Shown: one piece after another, positions 55,380-64,000 of the stretch
Layout of the letters: each line of letters begins with the position of its first letter
Position numbering within the stretch: the stretch's first letter is position 1
Assembly: GCA_910576855.1 (NCBI GenBank)
Contig: CAJTJP010000011.1
Location: forward strand, 23,796 to 87,795
DNA from: Erysipelotrichales bacterium
Lineage (GTDB): Bacteria > Bacillota_I > Bacilli_A > Erysipelotrichales > Erysipelotrichaceae
Direction of reading: 5' to 3'
DNA length: 64,000 bases
Translations under genes and position numbers: made by a program
The notes under the pieces: generated by a model
Database searches by the model: none
Told to the model about the DNA's origin: nothing
What the model saw: the letters and a program-made list of their open reading frames with translations, nothing else

Positions 55380-55452
55380 CACCACTCACCTGCCTTATGT
55401 ATAATTTTAACATGAAAGCGCATTCCTATGCAACCGATGTAATCCGCTGACT

Positions 55453-55830
55453 TCAGTTTTTATCCTCTCGCAGTAAATAAGCATTGCCGTCCGGATCGTA
55501 AAAGGTGCACATAGAGCCATAAGGCATTGTGATGATTTCCTCGATTTCCACATTGCGTTCTTTCAGTATTTTACGGGTATTACCTAAATGCAGCGCAGAC
55601 AGAATCAGTGAGGGATGCGTTGTTATTGCCTGCGGATTTTGTTTTTTCATCAGCTCCTTTTCATACAGCACAAAGCGCACCGCACTGTCGGGAGGCGCTA
55701 CCTCCAGCCATTTTCCCTGTTCCATCGGCTGTTCCTCTACGACATGAAAGCCCATCTGTTTCACCCAAAAATCCTTTGCCTTTTGTTGATCGTTCACAAA
55801 CAGCGTGATTCGCGAAATATTTGTAATCAT
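55453..55830 (-). CDS. VOC (glyoxalase/bleomycin resistance-type) protein
   Basis: This 125-aa protein has the two beta-alpha-beta-beta-beta units of the VOC fold: ISRITLFVNDQQKAKDFWVKQMGFHVVEEQ and MPYGSMCTFYDPDGNAYLLRE, with a likely metal-binding Glu near the end. Substrate is unknown. GGAGGTAACATT precedes the ATG. It is separated from the group II intron by about 50 bases. Confidence 0.88.
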   Translation of the reverse strand: MITNISRITLFVNDQQKAKDFWVKQMGFHVVEEQPMEQGKWLEVAPPDSAVRFVLYEKELMKKQNPQAITTHPSLILSALHLGNTRKILKERNVEIEEIITMPYGSMCTFYDPDGNAYLLREDKN

Positions 55831-55878
55831 AATGTTACCTCCTGATATTAGTATGGAAATACATTTTCGGGCTATGTA

Positions 55879-57739
55879 ATCGAGTAGGGCAAATTTAATT
55901 GCCCTCTCACACCACCATGCATGCCGTTCGGCACATGGCGGTTCGTTTCAAATTCAAAGTATGTTGCTTCGTATAGTAATCTAGGCAACTGACCAATCCT
56001 TTTTGGGTTAGTTTTCTTTTACTGATTGCTCTCACTACACATGTTTTCGTTACGACCCATTGATAGTGGTTTCCCATATAAGATGTCTGTCTTGCTAAAT
56101 CTTTTCCGATTCCCAGTTTCTGTAAGCCCCATTGCCTTCTGTTCGGCACTTTCCACTGCTTCCAGATTATCACTCGCAATCTTGTTCTCAAATGGGCATC
56201 TATCTTTTCCATATTTGTTTTCATATTACATATTGAAAAATAGTTTATCCATCCTCTGATTACTTGATTCAGCTTTCTGATTCTCTCTTCCATTTTCATA
56301 GAGTTTTTCCTTATCGTAAGTCTTTTCAGCGCTTGTTTGAATTTCTTTATACTGCTTTCATGTGCTCGCAGTTTCCATGTTCCTATGGTTTTATCGTGGT
56401 AGAATCCAAAACCTAAATACTTCAAATCATTAGGCTTTGTGATTTTCGTCTTTGTCATATTGACTTTTAATCCAAGTTTTCTTTCTATCCACGATGTTAC
56501 ACTGTACATCACTCGTTTGGCACTTGCTTCACTTTTTACTGTAATTACGCAATCATCTGCGTATCTTGTGAAATGTAATCCTCTTTTTTCCAATTCTTTA
56601 TCCAATTCATTTAACAGAATATTACTTAACAGCGGTGATAAATTTCCACCTTGTGGTGTTCCTTTCTCGCTTTTTTCGTATTTTCCGTTTTCCATGATTC
56701 CCGCTTTCAAATATTTTCTGATTAACGATTCTGTATCTCCGTCATTTATGATGATGTGTACATAGCTCATCAGTTTATCTTGCGGTACATTGTCAAAGAA
56801 TCTCTCAAGGTCTATGTCTACTATCCATAGATATCCATCATTGATATATTCTAATAGCTTCATGACTGCCATTTCACAACTTCTTTTTGTTCTAAATCCA
56901 TAACTGCTTTCTGAAAAGTGTTCCTCACATATAGGACTTATTATCTGTACCATTGCTTGTTGAATAACTCTATCCATTACCGTTGGTATCCCTAGATTTC
57001 TTGTTCCGCCGTTCGGTTTTGGTATCTTTATTCTTTTCACCGGTTGTGGTCGATATGTCCTACTTACGATTTGTTTCTTGATACTTTTCCAATTGTCTTT
57101 AATGTATTGATTCAGTTCCTCTACGCTCACTTCATCAATTCCTGCACTACCTTTATTGGCTTTTACCTTTTGGTATGCTTGGTTCATGTTTTCTCTGTCA
57201 AGTATCTTGTTTAATAACTCCGACATACTTTGTGTGCTCCTCTCCTTTCCGCTTTTCCATGATTTATCCTACGTTTATGAGTTCTTGGCTTCATTTACGT
57301 TTCCGCTGTTTCTCTGTCGGACATTCATAGAAAACATACATTTGTGTTGCACGATTGATACGTTCGGTCCTTCAGTGCTTCCACCTACTATGACCTCTGC
57401 TGACTTCTCATTGTTCGTTGTTACTACTCCTCACTGCACGTCGTTCTACGTCTCGCTATTGAGCCAATGAGACCTCACGGGATAAGTCCGTATTCTTTCC
57501 TCGTCTACCCTCCTGATTTACATACATGGGTTACGGCTATCTTTTGGGCTTCGTTGTTTCTTGCCAACTTGCCCGCCATATATGCCTTATTATCAGGTTT
57601 CTGTTCGTAGGGCTACGATTTCGCTATGGCTTCTTCTCTCCCATACCTCGCGATATGAAACTTGCCAGTCGCTATTTAGTTCGTTGATAGCTACGCCTTT
57701 GTGGACTTCCACCACAGAATACGGGCATGCCCGTCATAC
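55879..57739 (-). mobile_element. Group II intron with encoded maturase
   Basis: The intron starts with GTATGACGGG at 57739, directly after the T run of a terminator. It has about 500 bases of structured leader, the maturase gene, and a domain V-like hairpin (GAACCGCC, then GGTGGTGTGAGAGG) followed by a domain VI-like stem (GGGCAA / TTGCCC) and CTACTCGAT at 55879. Ends are estimated from consensus. The 555-base region 57227-57784 is this leader and the terminator. Confidence 0.8.
55907..57226 (-). CDS. ltrA: Group II intron reverse transcriptase/maturase
   Basis: This 439-aa protein has the reverse transcriptase domain (GSAGIDEVSVEEL, RPQPVKRIKIPKPNGGTRNLG, SYGFRTKRSC, GTPQGGNLSPLLSN, and the catalytic FTRYADDCVI) and the maturase X domain (RKLNQVIRGWINYFSI). 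There is no HNH endonuclease, so it is of the shorter class. The frame is intact, and GGAGAGGAGC is upstream. It helps splice and move the intron. Confidence 0.94.
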   Translation of the reverse strand: MSELLNKILDRENMNQAYQKVKANKGSAGIDEVSVEELNQYIKDNWKSIKKQIVSRTYRPQPVKRIKIPKPNGGTRNLGIPTVMDRVIQQAMVQIISPICEEHFSESSYGFRTKRSCEMAVMKLLEYINDGYLWIVDIDLERFFDNVPQDKLMSYVHIIINDGDTESLIRKYLKAGIMENGKYEKSEKGTPQGGNLSPLLSNILLNELDKELEKRGLHFTRYADDCVITVKSEASAKRVMYSVTSWIERKLGLKVNMTKTKITKPNDLKYLGFGFYHDKTIGTWKLRAHESSIKKFKQALKRLTIRKNSMKMEERIRKLNQVIRGWINYFSICNMKTNMEKIDAHLRTRLRVIIWKQWKVPNRRQWGLQKLGIGKDLARQTSYMGNHYQWVVTKTCVVRAISKRKLTQKGLVSCLDYYTKQHTLNLKRTAMCRTACMVV

Positions 57740-57768
57740 AAAAAAACAGCCGCTGTACTTGCGACTGT
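57740..57768 (-). terminator. Terminator of the isocitrate dehydrogenase operon and intron target
   Basis: On the minus strand ACAGTCGC and GCGGCTGT (one G-T pair) form a stem with a 7-base loop and seven T. The group II intron begins at the next base. Confidence 0.82.
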
Positions 57769-57784
57769 CTTATGCTTTCCGCAA

Positions 57785-58783
57785 TTATAAATTCGCGATG
57801 ATTGCGTCACGATAAGCCTCGGTTGTGGCATTCCCCTTTAAATCCGGTGTTCTGACTTCACCGAGCGCAAGCACTCGATCGACTGCTTTGCGAATTCTGC
57901 CTGCACACTGCGCTTGTCCCAGATACTCCAGCATCATACATGCCGACCATAACAGTGCCGTAGGATTTGCGATATGCTTACCGGCAATATCAGGCGCACT
58001 TCCGTGCACCGCTTCAAACATCGCATATTCCTTGCCTAAATTCGCAGAAGGCAAAAGTCCCAATCCGCCGATCAAGCCGCTTGTCAGATCAGAAACGATA
58101 TCCCCGTAAAGATTCGGCATAACGAGCACATCGAACTCGCTTGGATCCATCACCAACCGCATACATAACGCATCAATGATTTTATCCTCGGCTGTAATAC
58201 TCGGATAACGCTTGGCGATATCTTGAAAAATCTCCAAAAACATACCATCGCTTTGTTTTAAAATATTTGCCTTATGAACACAGGTTACCTTTTTACGCCC
58301 ATACTTCAGCGCATATTCAAACGCATCCTCAATGATACGCTCACTTGCCTTTCTTGTGATGATCTTAGTCGCATGCACCGTATTTTCATCGATTTGTTCC
58401 TCAACGCCGACATACAGATCCTCAGTATTTTCACGAAAGGTTATGATATCAACATCAGGAAACGGTGTTACTACCGCCGCATTGGATTTAGCCGGACGAA
58501 TGTTTGCATACAGATCATAACGCTTACGTAATGTAACATTCAAGGAACGGAAGCCCTTGCCGATCGGAGTCGTGATCGGTGCCTTCAGCATCACCTTATT
58601 TCGTTCAAACGATTCATATGCCTCCTTTGGGATCAATTCTCCATTGCGTAAGTATTCAGCCTCACCGACCTCAAAGCACTCAAATTCAACATCAGCCTCC
58701 GCCGCCTTTAAAATTCGCATGACCGCATCGCAGATTTCCGGACCGATGCCGTCCCCCTTCATTAATGTTATCGCTTTAGTCAT
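57785..58783 (-). CDS. icd: NAD-type isocitrate dehydrogenase (isocitrate/isopropylmalate family)
   Basis: This 332-aa enzyme has [46 protein letters not shown], and [28 protein letters not shown]. Genes next to it make citrate and aconitate, so isocitrate is the likely substrate; an isopropylmalate role is less likely. The cofactor is probably NAD, from its short length. It overlaps the citrate synthase stop by 8 bases. Confidence 0.88.
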   Translation of the reverse strand: MTKAITLMKGDGIGPEICDAVMRILKAAEADVEFECFEVGEAEYLRNGELIPKEAYESFERNKVMLKAPITTPIGKGFRSLNVTLRKRYDLYANIRPAKSNAAVVTPFPDVDIITFRENTEDLYVGVEEQIDENTVHATKIITRKASERIIEDAFEYALKYGRKKVTCVHKANILKQSDGMFLEIFQDIAKRYPSITAEDKIIDALCMRLVMDPSEFDVLVMPNLYGDIVSDLTSGLIGGLGLLPSANLGKEYAMFEAVHGSAPDIAGKHIANPTALLWSACMMLEYLGQAQCAGRIRKAVDRVLALGEVRTPDLKGNATTEAYRDAIIANL

Positions 58784-60125
58784 TTGATTTCCTCTTTTCT
58801 ATATCAATATATTCCTGCAACTCACCGACATACTTTGTCGCAGGCCGCATAATACGTCCGTCATATAATTTATTTTCAATATTATGAGCCAGCCAGCCGA
58901 CCATTCGTGCACATACAAACAGCGGTGTAAATAAATCCTGCGGAATATTCATCATTTCATAAACGAGACCGCTGTAGAAGTCAACATTGGCAGACACCGT
59001 AATCCCCTTTGTCTCATACATGATTTCTTTCGCACAGCGCTCAAACCGACGATAAAAATCAAAGCGCTCCTCCTCATGCTTTTCCAGTGCCAGCTCGTAT
59101 AAATGCTCTTTAAGCAGCTCGGCACGCGGATCGGACAACGTATAGATTGCATGACCCATACCGTAAATCAAGCCGCTTTTATCATAGCATTCCTTATTCA
59201 AAAGCCTTCGCTGTATTTCCTTGATTGTCGCTTCATCTGCCGCCAAACCGATTTGTGCAATGACTTCTTTCATCATATTGCATACCTGTAAATTCGCACC
59301 GCCATGTCTGGGTCCCTTCAGCGAACCGATTGAGCCTGCCACGGTCGAATACATATCGGTTCCGGTCGATGCGATTACGACATTGGTGAAGGTGGAGTTA
59401 TTACCGCCGCCATGGTCTGCATGAAGCACCAGCATCAGATCTAGCATCTGTGCCTCTCGTTTCGAAAATTTACTGTCTGCTCTCAGCATATGCAAAATAT
59501 TTTCTGCCATACTGTAGTGCTTTTGCGGATAATGAATATGCAGGGAAGCCTTTTCAAAATGATGCGCCATCGAATGATACGCGTAACACAGCATCGAAGG
59601 AAGCTTTGCCATAATCGAAAGTCCTTGACGAAGCGTATTATCAACATCGACCGCATCAGGACAAGAATCAAAATCATATAGTGAAAGCACTGCCTGTTGA
59701 AGCTGATTCATCAGATTTTTGGAAGGAAGCTGTAAAATCACCGTTTCTAAAAACTGATCGGGCAGATCATATTCCTGCTGCAGAATTACACTGAAGGCTG
59801 TCAGCTCCTGCTGATCGGGCAAATAGCCGAACAGCAATAAAAAACAAGTTTCCTCGTAAGCATACGCATGATTATTTTGATATCTGCCGTAGATCAAATC
59901 ATGAACCTCAATCCCGCGATAATAAAGCTTGCCATTTATTCCGACCTTTTTTTGATTGATGCGCTCATAGCCGACAACATCGGCAATCTTGGTCAATCCG
60001 ACACAAACACCGGTTCCGTCTTCATTTCTAAGCCCTTTTTTTACATCATATTCTTTAAAGTATTCATTTGGAATTTGATTGTATTTTAAGCCTTTTTGAT
60101 AAAAATCAATTATTTTTTGATTCAT
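58776..60125 (-). CDS. gltA: Citrate synthase
   Basis: The start is MNQKIIDFYQKGLK (GGTGAGG upstream). The 449-aa enzyme has LHADHGGGNNSTFTNVVIAS with the catalytic His, GPRHGGANLQV, GMGHAIYTLSDPRA, and a final VNVDFYSG with the catalytic Asp. It condenses acetyl-CoA and oxaloacetate. It is coupled to isocitrate dehydrogenase and diverges from aconitase, and the three give the oxidative branch to 2-oxoglutarate, probably for glutamate. Confidence 0.93.
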   Translation of the reverse strand: MNQKIIDFYQKGLKYNQIPNEYFKEYDVKKGLRNEDGTGVCVGLTKIADVVGYERINQKKVGINGKLYYRGIEVHDLIYGRYQNNHAYAYEETCFLLLFGYLPDQQELTAFSVILQQEYDLPDQFLETVILQLPSKNLMNQLQQAVLSLYDFDSCPDAVDVDNTLRQGLSIMAKLPSMLCYAYHSMAHHFEKASLHIHYPQKHYSMAENILHMLRADSKFSKREAQMLDLMLVLHADHGGGNNSTFTNVVIASTGTDMYSTVAGSIGSLKGPRHGGANLQVCNMMKEVIAQIGLAADEATIKEIQRRLLNKECYDKSGLIYGMGHAIYTLSDPRAELLKEHLYELALEKHEEERFDFYRRFERCAKEIMYETKGITVSANVDFYSGLVYEMMNIPQDLFTPLFVCARMVGWLAHNIENKLYDGRIMRPATKYVGELQEYIDIEKRKSND

Positions 60126-60261
60126 AGCCTCACCACTTTCAATCAGTTTCATTAATTATATCATATTTTTCATATTTTTAATGAAATTTTTTCATGATTG
60201 ATGTTATAATAAAGCATATGCAGTTATAAGATATGATAATACCAAAGGAGGAATTAAGCCT

Positions 60262-62193
60262 ATGCCAACAATGACAGAAAAGATTATTCAAAAGCATTTA
60301 ACGGAAGGTAACCTTGAGCGCGGTAAAAAAATTGCGCTTACGATAGATCAAACATTGACACAGGATGCGACAGGTACGATGGCATACCTGCAGCTGGAAG
60401 CAATGGGTGTCGATCAGGTAAAAACAGAATTATCGGTGAGCTATGTGGATCATAATACATTACAGAGCGGTTTTGAAAATGCCGATGATCACAAGTACTT
60501 ACAAACGGTTGCGGCAAAGCACGGCATTTATTTTTCTCGTGCGGGAAACGGAATTTGTCATCAGGTGCATTTAGAGCGCTTTGCGAAGCCGGGAAAAACA
60601 CTCTTGGGAAGTGATTCTCATACACCGACGGCAGGCGGTATCGGTGCATTAGCTATGGGTGCGGGCGGTTTAGATGTTGCCTGCGCAATGGCCGGAAGAC
60701 CGTTTTATCTCACGATGCCGAAAATCGTTAAGGTGGAGCTTACAGGAAGGCTTAATAAGGGTGTTTCCTCTAAGGATATCATTTTAAAGCTGTTGTCGAC
60801 TTTAAGTGTTAAGGGCGGTGTCGGCAAGGTGATCGAGTATTGCGGTGAGGGTGTAAAAACCTTAAGTGTTCCTCAGCGCGCTACGATTACGAATATGGGG
60901 GCTGAGCTCGGTGCTACAACATCGATCTTTCCGAGTGATGAAATAACCGAAGCTTTCTTACGTAAACAACAGCGCAGCGAGGATTTTGTGCCTCTTTGTG
61001 CAGATGATGATGCCGTATATGATGAAAGCTATACGATTGATTTGAGCACATTGGAGCCGATGATTGCGATGCCTCACAGCCCTGATAATGTCGTAAGTAT
61101 TTCAGAGGTTGAAGGCAAGCCGATCGATCAGTGCTCCATCGGAAGCTGTACGAATTCCTCTTATATGGATATGATGAGTGTGGCGGCCATATTAAAGGGC
61201 AAGGTCGCAAATGAACGTGTTTCCCTGACGATTTCACCGGGCTCTAAGCAGGTGTTGAATATGATTGCGCAAAACGGCGCACTTGCGGATATGATTGCAT
61301 CAGGCGCAAGAATTTTAGAGAGTACATGCGGACCTTGTATCGGCATGGGACAGTCGCCGATTACGAATGCTTGGTCGCTGCGTACCTTTAATCGTAATTT
61401 CTACGGCCGAAGCGGTACATTAAGCGCAAATGTATGTCTCGTTTCACCTGAGGTTGCCGCTGCCAGTGCCGTGAGCGGTGTGATCAGTGATCCGCGCAAG
61501 GTGGATTATGAGCTTCCTCAAGAACCGCAGGAATTTATCATTGACGATCGCTGTATCATTAAGCCGTGTGCCGCGAAAGCAAGTGAGGTTGAGGTCATAA
61601 GAGGTCCGAACATCAAGGAGCTGCCGATGAATCAGCGCTTGTCAGATACGATTGAAAAACCGGTGCTGTTAAAGGTCGAGGATAATATTACTACCGATCA
61701 TATCATGCCGGCAGGCGCAAAGGTACTGCCCTATCGCTCTAATATTGAAAAGATATCACAATTCGTTTTCCGCGATGTCTGTGCCGATTTCGCACAGCGA
61801 TGTCACGACAACAACGGCGGAATCATCGTTGCCGGAAGCAACTACGGCCAAGGCTCCTCACGTGAACATGCCGCATTGGCTCCGATGTATCTCGGCATTA
61901 AAGCTGTGATCGCAAAAAGCTTTGCCCGTATCCATCATGCGAATTTGATCAATTTCGGTATTCTGCCGCTGCAGTTTGTGAATGAAGCCGATTATGACGC
62001 TGTGGAAGAAGGAGATGTCCTTCGCTTCAGCAATTTATCAATGCTGAAGCCAAATGAGCCGATCACGGTGGATAACCTCACTAAGGGTACAACGATTTGC
62101 TTATCTCATTCTCTCAGCGAGCTGGATATTACAACCCTGTCTTACGGCGGAACACTGAATCTGATCAAGGCAGAACAAAATAAACAAAATTAA
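60262..62193 (+). CDS. acnA: Aconitate hydratase (short, 643-aa type)
   Basis: This enzyme isomerises citrate to isocitrate. The iron-sulfur ligands are Cys in GSCTNSS and the CGPC pair in ESTCGPCIGMGQSP; the swivel domain has ASNYGQGSSREHAALAPM-like AGSNYGQGSSREHA. Its length is like that of archaeal and mitochondrial-type short aconitases rather than 900-aa AcnA. AAAGGAGG is 10 bases upstream. The promoter region 60126-60261 is shared with the divergent citrate synthase operon. Confidence 0.94.
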   Translation: MPTMTEKIIQKHLTEGNLERGKKIALTIDQTLTQDATGTMAYLQLEAMGVDQVKTELSVSYVDHNTLQSGFENADDHKYLQTVAAKHGIYFSRAGNGICHQVHLERFAKPGKTLLGSDSHTPTAGGIGALAMGAGGLDVACAMAGRPFYLTMPKIVKVELTGRLNKGVSSKDIILKLLSTLSVKGGVGKVIEYCGEGVKTLSVPQRATITNMGAELGATTSIFPSDEITEAFLRKQQRSEDFVPLCADDDAVYDESYTIDLSTLEPMIAMPHSPDNVVSISEVEGKPIDQCSIGSCTNSSYMDMMSVAAILKGKVANERVSLTISPGSKQVLNMIAQNGALADMIASGARILESTCGPCIGMGQSPITNAWSLRTFNRNFYGRSGTLSANVCLVSPEVAAASAVSGVISDPRKVDYELPQEPQEFIIDDRCIIKPCAAKASEVEVIRGPNIKELPMNQRLSDTIEKPVLLKVEDNITTDHIMPAGAKVLPYRSNIEKISQFVFRDVCADFAQRCHDNNGGIIVAGSNYGQGSSREHAALAPMYLGIKAVIAKSFARIHHANLINFGILPLQFVNEADYDAVEEGDVLRFSNLSMLKPNEPITVDNLTKGTTICLSHSLSELDITTLSYGGTLNLIKAEQNKQN

Positions 62194-62260
62194 ACGATTC
62201 TCAAGCAACAATAAAATTTATCAAGCGTTTCGATTATAATTAATGATTGGAGGATGCAAA

Positions 62261-62848
62261 ATGAAAAAAATAATTTGTTGGCTGTTTATCAGCTTATTAT
62301 TGTGCAGCTCATGCTCGGCAAATAATAAGAAGCAGGAAGATAAGGACCCTAAGGGCTGTGACGGTGATGAGGTATGTGATGTAACAGATCGTGCCGACAT
62401 GACAAGCTATGAGGGCTTTATGGATGAGAAGCATCAGTTTATCGAGGTGCCGATGAGTGATTTCCTTATAAAGCTCGATGCGGGTGCGACGGGTATTTAT
62501 TATTTCGGATATACGACGTGTCCTTGGTGTGTAGAGGCAGTACCGATTATGAATGAGGTTGCCAAAGAGCTTGACTTGAATATTTTCTATATTGATAAAA
62601 AGGCTGAAACGACGAAAGAAGAGGACAGCAAAGCAATCGAGACAAGAATTCCCGATAAGCTTGATAAGGATGATGACGGCAATCCGCATTTATATGTTCC
62701 TTATGTAATCACGATCAAGGAGGGAGAAATCACCTCTTATCATACGGGTACCGTAGATTCTCATGATGCGCATGAGCGTAAAATGAATGATAAGGAAAAA
62801 GCGGAATTGAAAAAAATCTACCGGGAGATGTTTGAAACTGTGAAGTAA
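62261..62848 (+). CDS. Thioredoxin-like lipoprotein
   Basis: The start MKKIICWLFISLLLCSSCSAN (GGAGG 8 bases upstream) gives a lipoprotein signal with Cys in LCSSC. The 195-aa protein contains a thioredoxin-type GYTTCPWCVEAVPIM with CPWC, as in bacterial proteins that handle disulfides or act as PedC/BrcD-like accessory factors. It faces the outside of the membrane. A terminator follows. Confidence 0.85.
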   Translation: MKKIICWLFISLLLCSSCSANNKKQEDKDPKGCDGDEVCDVTDRADMTSYEGFMDEKHQFIEVPMSDFLIKLDAGATGIYYFGYTTCPWCVEAVPIMNEVAKELDLNIFYIDKKAETTKEEDSKAIETRIPDKLDKDDDGNPHLYVPYVITIKEGEITSYHTGTVDSHDAHERKMNDKEKAELKKIYREMFETVK

Positions 62849-62867
62849 CGGCTTAAGGGCTGTATAG

Positions 62868-62898
62868 GAGAGGCGATTTTCCCTATACGGTCTTTTTT
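62868..62898 (+). terminator. Terminator behind the thioredoxin-like lipoprotein
   Basis: GTATAGG and CCTATAC pair around a loop; seven T follow. Confidence 0.78.
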
Positions 62899-63068
62899 TG
62901 CGGTATTGACAGGGAGTTGAAGGCGTGCTTGGAGTAATGAAATCATTCATAAAGTGAACATGATTTTTGTATCTATTTCTGTGAGGATATGTTATACTGT
63001 AAGCAGATAAAACGAGGGCTAATTAATAGCCTAGGTTATGCACAGATATTACGGTGGGGAGTGAATGA

Positions 63069-63845
63069 ATGAAAAATAATATAGAGGTCGCAGATGCGCT
63101 CGAAAACAATAATTTGAATAAAGCATATGATGAGTATTGTAAGAAAATATTGAGTAATAAACAGATATTGGCACGTATCATGAAGGAGTGTGTGGCTGAG
63201 TATCGAGATATTCCGGTAGAGAAGATTCCTTCCTATATTGAAAATGATCCGCAGTTGGATGTGTCTATTGAGGATGAAGCAGACAAAATCCAAGGTCGAA
63301 ATGTTGAGGATCAGTCTGTTTACGGTGCCGAAATCAAATACGACATCTTATTTGATGCGAAGCTGCCGAATTCTGATGAAAATGAAAGAATCGGATTGTT
63401 TATCAATATAGAAGCACAAAACAGTAATAATAACGGATATCCGCTGACAAGCAGGGCAGTCTATTACTGCAGCAGATTATTAGCGAAACAGAAAAACATG
63501 CAGGGCGGTTTTCAGAATTCAGAGTTTCAGAATCTTAAGAAGGTGTATTCGATATGGATTGTGATGAATCCGAATAAGGCATTGGAAGGTGTATTCAATG
63601 AGTACACGATCAGTGAAAGGTGCTTGAAAAAGGAATATCATATCCCGAAAACGGATTATGATAAGCTATCTATCGTGATGATTTATCTGAATAAAGAATA
63701 TGATATCAATGATGATAAGCATGATTTGACGGAAATGCTTTATATACTGTTTCAAGCGGACATGCCGGCAGAGGATAAAAAATATCAATTAATTGAAAAC
63801 TATGGTATAATGATGACAAGAGCGATAGACGAGCCAACTATATAG
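63069..63845 (+). CDS. Rpn/PD-(D/E)XK-family transposase-like nuclease
   Basis: This 258-aa protein has the family pattern KYDILFDAKLP and GLFINIEAQNSNNNGYPL (acidic residue and Glu-x-Gln), RAVYYCSRLLAKQ, and KKVYSIWIVMNP. Such proteins are annotated as PD-(D/E)XK nuclease family transposases and occur in many copies in gut Firmicutes. The stop after RAIDEPTI may be early: the frame two bases on reads EVKQKLEILLGNKYDL. GGTGGGGAGTGA precedes the ATG. The last 155 bases of the window show no further gene. Confidence 0.82.
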   Translation: MKNNIEVADALENNNLNKAYDEYCKKILSNKQILARIMKECVAEYRDIPVEKIPSYIENDPQLDVSIEDEADKIQGRNVEDQSVYGAEIKYDILFDAKLPNSDENERIGLFINIEAQNSNNNGYPLTSRAVYYCSRLLAKQKNMQGGFQNSEFQNLKKVYSIWIVMNPNKALEGVFNEYTISERCLKKEYHIPKTDYDKLSIVMIYLNKEYDINDDKHDLTEMLYILFQADMPAEDKKYQLIENYGIMMTRAIDEPTI

Positions 63846-64000
63846 AAGTCAAGCAAAAACTTGAAATTCTGTTGGGAAATAAGTACGATCTTTGAAAAGT
63901 GAATATGTGTACACTGAAAACAACTAACGATGTAGCCTGTTTGAAGCATAGGATAGATATATACTATTTGAGTAAAGCAGGATCAAAACATATGTTTTCA

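Noticed and set aside
63846..64000. Possible leader of a CRISPR array or rRNA at the window end
   Set aside because: No repeat units, tRNA or rRNA sequence is visible in these 155 bases.

Overview
The window is a stretch of a low-GC Gram-positive chromosome. Single-membrane lipoproteins, strong AGGAGG ribosome-binding sites, a His-rich Zn/Cd ATPase with a CadC-type repressor and a BlaI/BlaR1-type pair fit a gut Firmicute. My best guess is an Erysipelotrichia relative, at low confidence and from gene style only. Most of the window is ordinary housekeeping DNA; about 24.7 kb in the middle (roughly 11.73-36.46 kb) is accessory.

Left housekeeping block (1-11.5 kb): the distal half of a histidine operon (hisB end, hisH, acetyltransferase, hisA, a hisF-hisI fusion, hisE, second acetyltransferase); a Bce-like two-component pair; a small lipoprotein; a DUF815 ATPase with a small partner; a sodium-coupled NSS transporter; and two Fic proteins.

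Accessory block: an accretion island in the 3' end of the 23S rRNA methyltransferase gene rumA/rlmD (36420-37739, minus strand). Six copies of the last 12-14 codons of rumA, all in rumA orientation, sit at 11726, 20256, 21946, 27885, 33043 and 36420. They cut the island into five units, called E, D, C, B and A from left to right. Each unit appears to have supplied a new gene end and displaced the old one leftwards. A, B and C share a 226-227 bp rumA-proximal end; A and B carry a short serine recombinase. Cargo: A, a GHKL ATPase fused to a Shedu-like nuclease; B, a double zinc-ribbon protein split by an ISL3 element plus a frameshifted companion; C, an XRE regulator followed by a HAD-phosphoribosyltransferase fusion and a PfkB-SIS fusion in a tight operon; D, a DUF2599 secreted protein; E, three near-identical membrane-anchored Ig-like proteins with divergent C-termini, thioester-adhesin genes and remnants, an inserted BlaI/BlaR1-like cassette and an LPD28 pair. 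Units A and C are the best candidates for undescribed conflict or defence systems.

Right housekeeping block (36.4-64 kb): rumA, a YihY membrane protein, a DUF4358 lipoprotein, a pyrophosphatase-like protein, cadA and cadC with a 38-bp palindromic operator, glycerate kinase with an AGCS symporter, a monofunctional transglycosylase, a broken hflX, an Ig-NlpC/P60 cell-wall protein, nnr, coaBC-coaX, a small XRE regulator, azlCD, a DtxR-type repressor, a VOC protein, a group II intron placed directly behind a terminator, a citrate synthase-isocitrate dehydrogenase operon divergent from aconitase (the oxidative branch to 2-oxoglutarate), a thioredoxin-like lipoprotein and an Rpn/PD-(D/E)XK protein.

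Several genes carry small indels, often at homopolymers (thioester adhesin, DUF2599 gene, 199-aa gene, ISL3 transposase, hflX). This is either real decay or phase variation, or sequencing error; read data would decide. No rRNA, tRNA, riboswitch or CRISPR array was recognised.
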